Shown here in pieces: positions 5,384-8,552 of a stretch of DNA of 8,552 nucleotides. The stretch's first letter is position 1; each line of letters opens with the position of its first letter. The stretch lies in assembly GCA_946886925.1 (NCBI GenBank), contig CAMPJQ010000084.1, forward strand, positions 1 to 8,552, written 5' to 3'. The translations under genes were made by a program, and so were the position numbers. The notes below the pieces were generated by a model. The model did no database searches and was not told the DNA's origin. It worked only from the letters and a program-made list of their open reading frames with translations. The stretch comes from an uncultured Terrimonas sp. (GTDB lineage: Bacteria > Bacteroidota > Bacteroidia > Chitinophagales > Chitinophagaceae).

Positions 5384-6241
5384 CTACTGGTAAAAATAAG
5401 TCAGGTTGATTTTTTCCTGTGTCACGGTATTGCTGTATACTCCCCTGGCAGGCTTATTAAAATCATTGTAGTCGTAGCTCATTTCCCATGACGCATCCGG
5501 TTCCGACGGATCACTTACACCTGAGAGGCAATGGGGCGAATTAAGCCCTTCCATAGCAAACCCTGTCAGCAATGCCTCATCGCCAAAATTCATCGGTGAA
5601 AGTTTGTCGTTGTACCTGAAACTGATCACTTGCGGGGGATCTTGTCCATTGGCACTGAATTTAATCGTCATCGTTGCGATGTTTCCTTTTCCATCATGAG
5701 TATACATAGTGGTTTGCTCGCCCCTGTAAACATTGGTGTTGAAATCCATTCTAAAAATATTAACCAGCACCATACGCCCTTTATCGTTATAAGAATAAAT
5801 AATGCTGTCTCTTGTCCAATCATTGGGTGAATGCAAAAAAGTTCTGATCCCATACGTATATTGTCCGCCGGAAGTAGAATGCAGGCTGAGTACAATGCTG
5901 TCCTTTGACTGGAAATTACCATCCTCATCAAAAATGTCCCAAATATCAACCACCCGTTCTATTAAGCCTTTACCGCTCCGGTAATACCTGGATTCCTGTT
6001 CTATATACGGTTCACTTACGTCTCCCTCAAATACATTTTTTACATTGACCAGTTTTTTTTCACTGTCGTACCCGAAAGTAGTAACGGCAGAATAGGATAC
6101 ATCCGTTGATTGCGAAATCACTTTTGTCAACAGCGGGACATTATTGTTATCACTCTTTCTTTTTTCAAAAGATTCTTCCTTGCTGCAGGAAATAATAAAA
6201 AGAGCGCCTGTTAGCAGGGCCAGTAAAAGTTTAGGGTTCAT
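5384..6241 (-). CDS. Putative lipoprotein, DUF4595-like beta-rich repeats
   Basis: The 285-residue protein starts MNPKLLLALL and has a short hydrophobic signal segment ending in IISC, a good lipobox, with C19 followed by SKEES. The frame stays open upstream to 6331, but that extension overlaps the 3' end of sucB and would bury the signal peptide, so I place the start at 6241. The mature part has recurring segments of the form Y..D..G/K..V (FGYDSEKKLV, YSYNDKGRMV, YTHDGKGNIA, FRYNDKLSP, YDYNDFNKP), which resemble the YD-like strands of DUF4595-type Bacteroidota lipoproteins. This likeness is from pattern only. It follows sucB by 28 bases; a weak -7-like box GATTTTTG (6262-6269, minus strand) lies in the gap, so it may be read from sucB or on its own. 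Its place beside TCA-cycle genes says nothing clear about its role, and the function is unknown. Confidence 0.82.
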   Translation of the reverse strand: MNPKLLLALLTGALFIISCSKEESFEKRKSDNNNVPLLTKVISQSTDVSYSAVTTFGYDSEKKLVNVKNVFEGDVSEPYIEQESRYYRSGKGLIERVVDIWDIFDEDGNFQSKDSIVLSLHSTSGGQYTYGIRTFLHSPNDWTRDSIIYSYNDKGRMVLVNIFRMDFNTNVYRGEQTTMYTHDGKGNIATMTIKFSANGQDPPQVISFRYNDKLSPMNFGDEALLTGFAMEGLNSPHCLSGVSDPSEPDASWEMSYDYNDFNKPARGVYSNTVTQEKINLTYFYQ

Positions 6242-6269
6242 ATATGAAGGAGCAGGGTTTACAAAAATC

Positions 6270-7829
6270 TTATAGTTCCAACAGGGTTTTAACAGGGTCT
6301 TTTCCAAACAGCAACAATTCCGGATTTTCAAGCAATTCTTTTACGCGAACCAGGAAGCTCACCGATTCCCTACCATCAATAATACGGTGATCATAGCTCA
6401 ACGCAATATACATCATGGGCTTTATTACTACCTGCCCGTTTATGGCCATAGGCCTTTCCTGTATTTTATGCATGCCCAGTATGGCCGCCTGGGGCAGATT
6501 AATAATTGGCGTACTCATCAATGAACCGAATACACCACCATTGGTAATGGTAAACGTTCCGCCCTGCAACTCATCCATGCTTAATTTATTATCACGGGCT
6601 TTATTTGCCAGTTCTATCACTTTTTTTTCAATATCGGCCATACTCAGGCTTTCTACATTGCGTATAACCGGAACGGTTAGCCCCCGTGGCGTGCTCACGG
6701 CAATGCTGATATCTGCATAGTCATGATATACCAGTTCCTCCCCGTCTAAATTGGCATTCACCGCAGGCCATTCTGCCAGTGCGATAGCGCATGCTTTTCC
6801 AAAAAAACTCATAAAGCCCAAACCTACACCATGAGTCTCTTTAAATTTATCTTTAAATGCCTTCCGAATCTCCATAATGCGAGTCATGTCCACCTCATTG
6901 AACGTGGTAAGCATGGCAGTGGTATTTTTTGATTCCACCAGCCGCCTGCTGATCGTTTTGCGAAGGCTTGTCATTTTTTGGTTACGCACATTCCGGGTAA
7001 ACAGTTCCTGCCCGTCGAAAGCTTTTTTGCCCGGGTTGGCCAAAGCAGCCAAAACATCACCTTTTACAATTCGGCCGGCCGTTCCACTGGCCGTTATACT
7101 TTTAGGATCAATTTTTTTATCGGCTATGATGGCAGCCGCAACCGGTGTAGCTTTTACATCAGAAGAATGAACTGCTGCAGGCTGCACCGCGGGTTTTATT
7201 TCGGCAACAGGCGGTTTCTGTGCCGCGGACTTTTGTTCAGCGGGTACGGCAATATCTGTGTCAATTGTGGCTATAACATCCCCTATTTTAATGGTATCAC
7301 CTTCTTTTGCCGAAGCAGACAGCTTTCCGGCTTCTTCCGCATTGAGCTCAAAAGTGGCCTTTTCACTTTCCAGTTCGGCAATCACTTCATCACGCCTTAC
7401 TAAGTCTCCATCTTTTTTTGCCCACTTCAATAAGGTAACCTCGCTTATAGATTCTCCTACCACAGGAACTTTCACCTGTATTTTGCCCTTCCCTGCCGCT
7501 TTGGCTTCTTCAGCAGGTTTTGTAGCTGCTCCTGCTTTGTCCTCAGCTTTGCCATTCGTTGAAGGAGCAGGCGCCTCCGCAACTGCCGGTTTAGCAGCCG
7601 TTTCATCTATTTTAGCCAATACAGAGCCTATGGCAATGGTATCACCTTCGCTTACCTGGGTTTTTAATACTCCCGCTTTTTCAGCATTCACTTCAAATGT
7701 AGCTTTTTCACTTTCCAGTTCCGCAATCACTTCATCCCTTTCAACATATGCACCATCTGGCTTAACCCATTTTAGTAAAGTAACTTCGCTTATAGATTCT
7801 CCTACTACCGGAACCTTGATGTCAATCAT
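6270..7829 (-). CDS. sucB: 2-oxoglutarate dehydrogenase E2, dihydrolipoyllysine succinyltransferase, with two lipoyl domains
   Basis: This 519-residue core subunit of the 2-oxoglutarate dehydrogenase complex moves the succinyl group from E1 through a swinging lipoyl arm to coenzyme A, giving succinyl-CoA in the cytoplasm. Two lipoyl domains, at about residues 2-76 and 117-191, each carry the ESEKAT motif with lipoylated lysines K42 and K157. Ala/Pro/Lys-rich linkers follow each. The peripheral subunit-binding domain lies at about 227-263 ([12 protein letters not shown]). The catalytic domain runs from about 285 to the end, with [11 protein letters not shown] (478-488) supplying H481 and D485. 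The HRxxDG motif and the sucA neighbour support E2 of the 2-oxoglutarate rather than the pyruvate complex. E. coli SucB has one lipoyl domain and about 405 residues; the second domain here accounts for most of the extra length. A promoter of its own lies in the end of sucA, 37 bases upstream. Confidence 0.95.
   Translation of the reverse strand: MIDIKVPVVGESISEVTLLKWVKPDGAYVERDEVIAELESEKATFEVNAEKAGVLKTQVSEGDTIAIGSVLAKIDETAAKPAVAEAPAPSTNGKAEDKAGAATKPAEEAKAAGKGKIQVKVPVVGESISEVTLLKWAKKDGDLVRRDEVIAELESEKATFELNAEEAGKLSASAKEGDTIKIGDVIATIDTDIAVPAEQKSAAQKPPVAEIKPAVQPAAVHSSDVKATPVAAAIIADKKIDPKSITASGTAGRIVKGDVLAALANPGKKAFDGQELFTRNVRNQKMTSLRKTISRRLVESKNTTAMLTTFNEVDMTRIMEIRKAFKDKFKETHGVGLGFMSFFGKACAIALAEWPAVNANLDGEELVYHDYADISIAVSTPRGLTVPVIRNVESLSMADIEKKVIELANKARDNKLSMDELQGGTFTITNGGVFGSLMSTPIINLPQAAILGMHKIQERPMAINGQVVIKPMMYIALSYDHRIIDGRESVSFLVRVKELLENPELLLFGKDPVKTLLEL
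7326..7475 (-). repeat. Second copy of the duplicated lipoyl-domain segment in sucB
   Basis: This stretch encodes residues 119-168 and is a direct repeat of the segment encoding residues 4-53, at an offset of 345 bases. The two 50-residue segments agree at 42 positions. The DNA includes an exact 20-base match around the SISEV codons (tcgcttatagattctcctac at 7441-7460 and again at 7786-7805). Confidence 0.85.
7671..7820 (-). repeat. First copy of the duplicated lipoyl-domain segment in sucB
   Basis: This stretch encodes residues 4-53, the first lipoyl domain with K42. It pairs with the copy at 7326-7475. The closeness of the copies in DNA as well as protein suggests a fairly recent duplication or continuing gene conversion; this is inference. 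Confidence 0.85.
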
Positions 7830-7861
7830 GTTTTTTCAGTTTATGCTGATTTATCCTGTTA

Positions 7862-7889
7862 CAAAATTAAATGGAAAATGCCGTTTCAA
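7862..7889 (-). promoter_or_regulatory. sucB promoter embedded in the end of sucA
   Basis: On the minus strand TTG (7889-7887) is followed after exactly 17 bases by TAATTTTG (7869-7862), a perfect match to TTG-N17-23-TAnnTTTG. The first three bases of the -7 box are the TAA stop codon of sucA. Transcription would start just beyond 7862, giving a leader of about 30 bases to the sucB ATG at 7829. It is the best promoter match in the window. Confidence 0.65.
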
Positions 7890-8552
7890 TAATTTCTACC
7901 TGCTCCTGCGCATGTATTTTAGTGAATCCGGATGCAGGCGAAGCACTGCTTTCCCTGCTGATTACCCCATAATTCATTTCGGGCAGGGCCATTTGCCTTA
8001 AACCGGTATTAAGATTCATTTGCAGGAAGGAGGCGGCGCCCATATTCAGCGGCTCTTCCTGTACCCAATACCATATGGCTTTATTATACTTGCCATACAA
8101 AGCAGATAATTGCTTGTAAGGTAAGGGATATAATTGTTCTACCCGTATGAGTGCCACATCTTTTCTGCTGTCTTTTTGTTGTTTGGCGGCAAGATCAAAA
8201 TAAATTTTGCCCGAGCAAAAAATAACTTTCTTTACTGTAGCAGCATCCTCTGTAAAAGCATCATCAATAATTTCCCTGAAGCTCCCGCTTGTAAATTCAT
8301 CAACAGAAGAATAGCTGCCGGTATGGCGCAAATTGGCTTTGGGAGCAAACACGATCAACGGCTTGCGGAAAGGCCATGCCACCTGCCGGCGCAAAGCATG
8401 GAAGAAGTTAGCGGCAGTAGAAATGTTGGCAACTACCATATTTAACTCGGCACACATTTGTAAAAACCTTTCCATCCTGCCCGAGCTATGCTCCGGCCCC
8501 TGCCCTTCATAGCCATGAGGCAATAGCATGGTTATGCCATTCATTCTGTTCC
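7867..8552 (-). CDS. sucA: 2-oxoglutarate dehydrogenase E1 component, C-terminal part (cut by window edge)
   Basis: This is the 3' end of the thiamine-diphosphate E1 subunit that decarboxylates 2-oxoglutarate and reductively succinylates the lipoyl arm of E2. About 227 codons are visible. The frame stays open through the right edge; the methionine at 8544 is internal, since the segment MLLPHGYEGQGPEHSS is deep inside the family and binds near the active site. Further E1 landmarks are the PKANLRHTGSYSSVDEFTSGSF block, the KKVIFCSGKIYFDL strand, and VEQLYPLPYKQLSALYGKY with the following WVQEEPLNMGAASF. The C-terminus ends ETAFSI. It is followed by sucB after 37 bases on the same strand, as expected for an E1-E2 pair, and its stop codon forms part of the sucB promoter. 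No break is seen in the visible part. Confidence 0.95.
   Translation of the reverse strand, partial: NRMNGITMLLPHGYEGQGPEHSSGRMERFLQMCAELNMVVANISTAANFFHALRRQVAWPFRKPLIVFAPKANLRHTGSYSSVDEFTSGSFREIIDDAFTEDAATVKKVIFCSGKIYFDLAAKQQKDSRKDVALIRVEQLYPLPYKQLSALYGKYNKAIWYWVQEEPLNMGAASFLQMNLNTGLRQMALPEMNYGVISRESSASPASGFTKIHAQEQVEIIETAFSI

Noticed and set aside
5630..5984. Short open frames overlapping the second lipoprotein on both strands
   Set aside because: They have no motifs or start signals and are shadows of the lipoprotein coding sequence.
6282..6300. Short direct repeat aacagggt near the end of sucB
   Set aside because: It is explained by the similar codons of the conserved SucB C-terminus (DPVKTLLEL), not by a separate element.
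6242..6331. N-terminal extension of the second lipoprotein frame
   Set aside because: It overlaps the end of sucB and would place about 30 residues ahead of a clean lipoprotein signal peptide; the start at 6241 explains the protein better.
7258..8001. 247-codon open frame on the plus strand opposite sucB
   Set aside because: It mirrors the two lipoyl domains and Ala/Pro linkers of sucB, is low in complexity and crosses the sucA-sucB boundary; the minus-strand frames carry clear motifs.

Overview
The window looks like chromosomal DNA of a Bacteroidota member, most likely family Chitinophagaceae; the family placement is an inference from protein style, not a database match. Supporting signs are a subtilisin-like protease ending in a type IX secretion (Por) tail, lysine-flanked lipoproteins, promoter boxes of the Bacteroidota type (TTG, 17-23 bases, TAnnTTTG), no Shine-Dalgarno sequences ahead of the genes, and a 2-oxoglutarate dehydrogenase E2 with two lipoyl domains.

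Layout. The plus strand carries mnmA (tRNA 2-thiouridylase), a strong intrinsic terminator, then a two-gene unit of a putative lipoprotein and a secreted S8 protease. The minus strand, read from the right edge, carries the 3' end of sucA (2-oxoglutarate dehydrogenase E1, cut by the window), sucB (E2), a second lipoprotein, and an RsmB/NOP-type RNA cytosine-C5 methyltransferase. The two sets converge at about 4.0 kb. sucA and sucB encode subunits of one TCA-cycle complex. mnmA and the methyltransferase both modify RNA but are not adjacent. The lipoproteins and protease are envelope or secreted proteins of unknown target. No gap without a gene exceeds 190 bases.

The most unusual content is not a gene. 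Short degenerate tandem repeats with a 7-base period occur upstream of mnmA (GCAACCY), across the mnmA stop codon and beyond (GGTGARA, then GCTGAWN), and in the convergent spacer (GCTGAWN). Most strikingly, they occur twice inside the methyltransferase reading frame. Each of those two tracts spans six heptamers, or 42 bases, so it adds exactly 14 codons and keeps the frame. They give similar Ser/His/Leu-rich peptides placed between conserved blocks of the enzyme. The mnmA stop codon itself lies inside a heptamer. This resembles the heptameric STRR repeats of heterocystous cyanobacteria and suggests an expanding repeat that tolerates insertion in coding DNA. I see no sign of a phage, insertion sequence, CRISPR array, defence locus or RNA gene.
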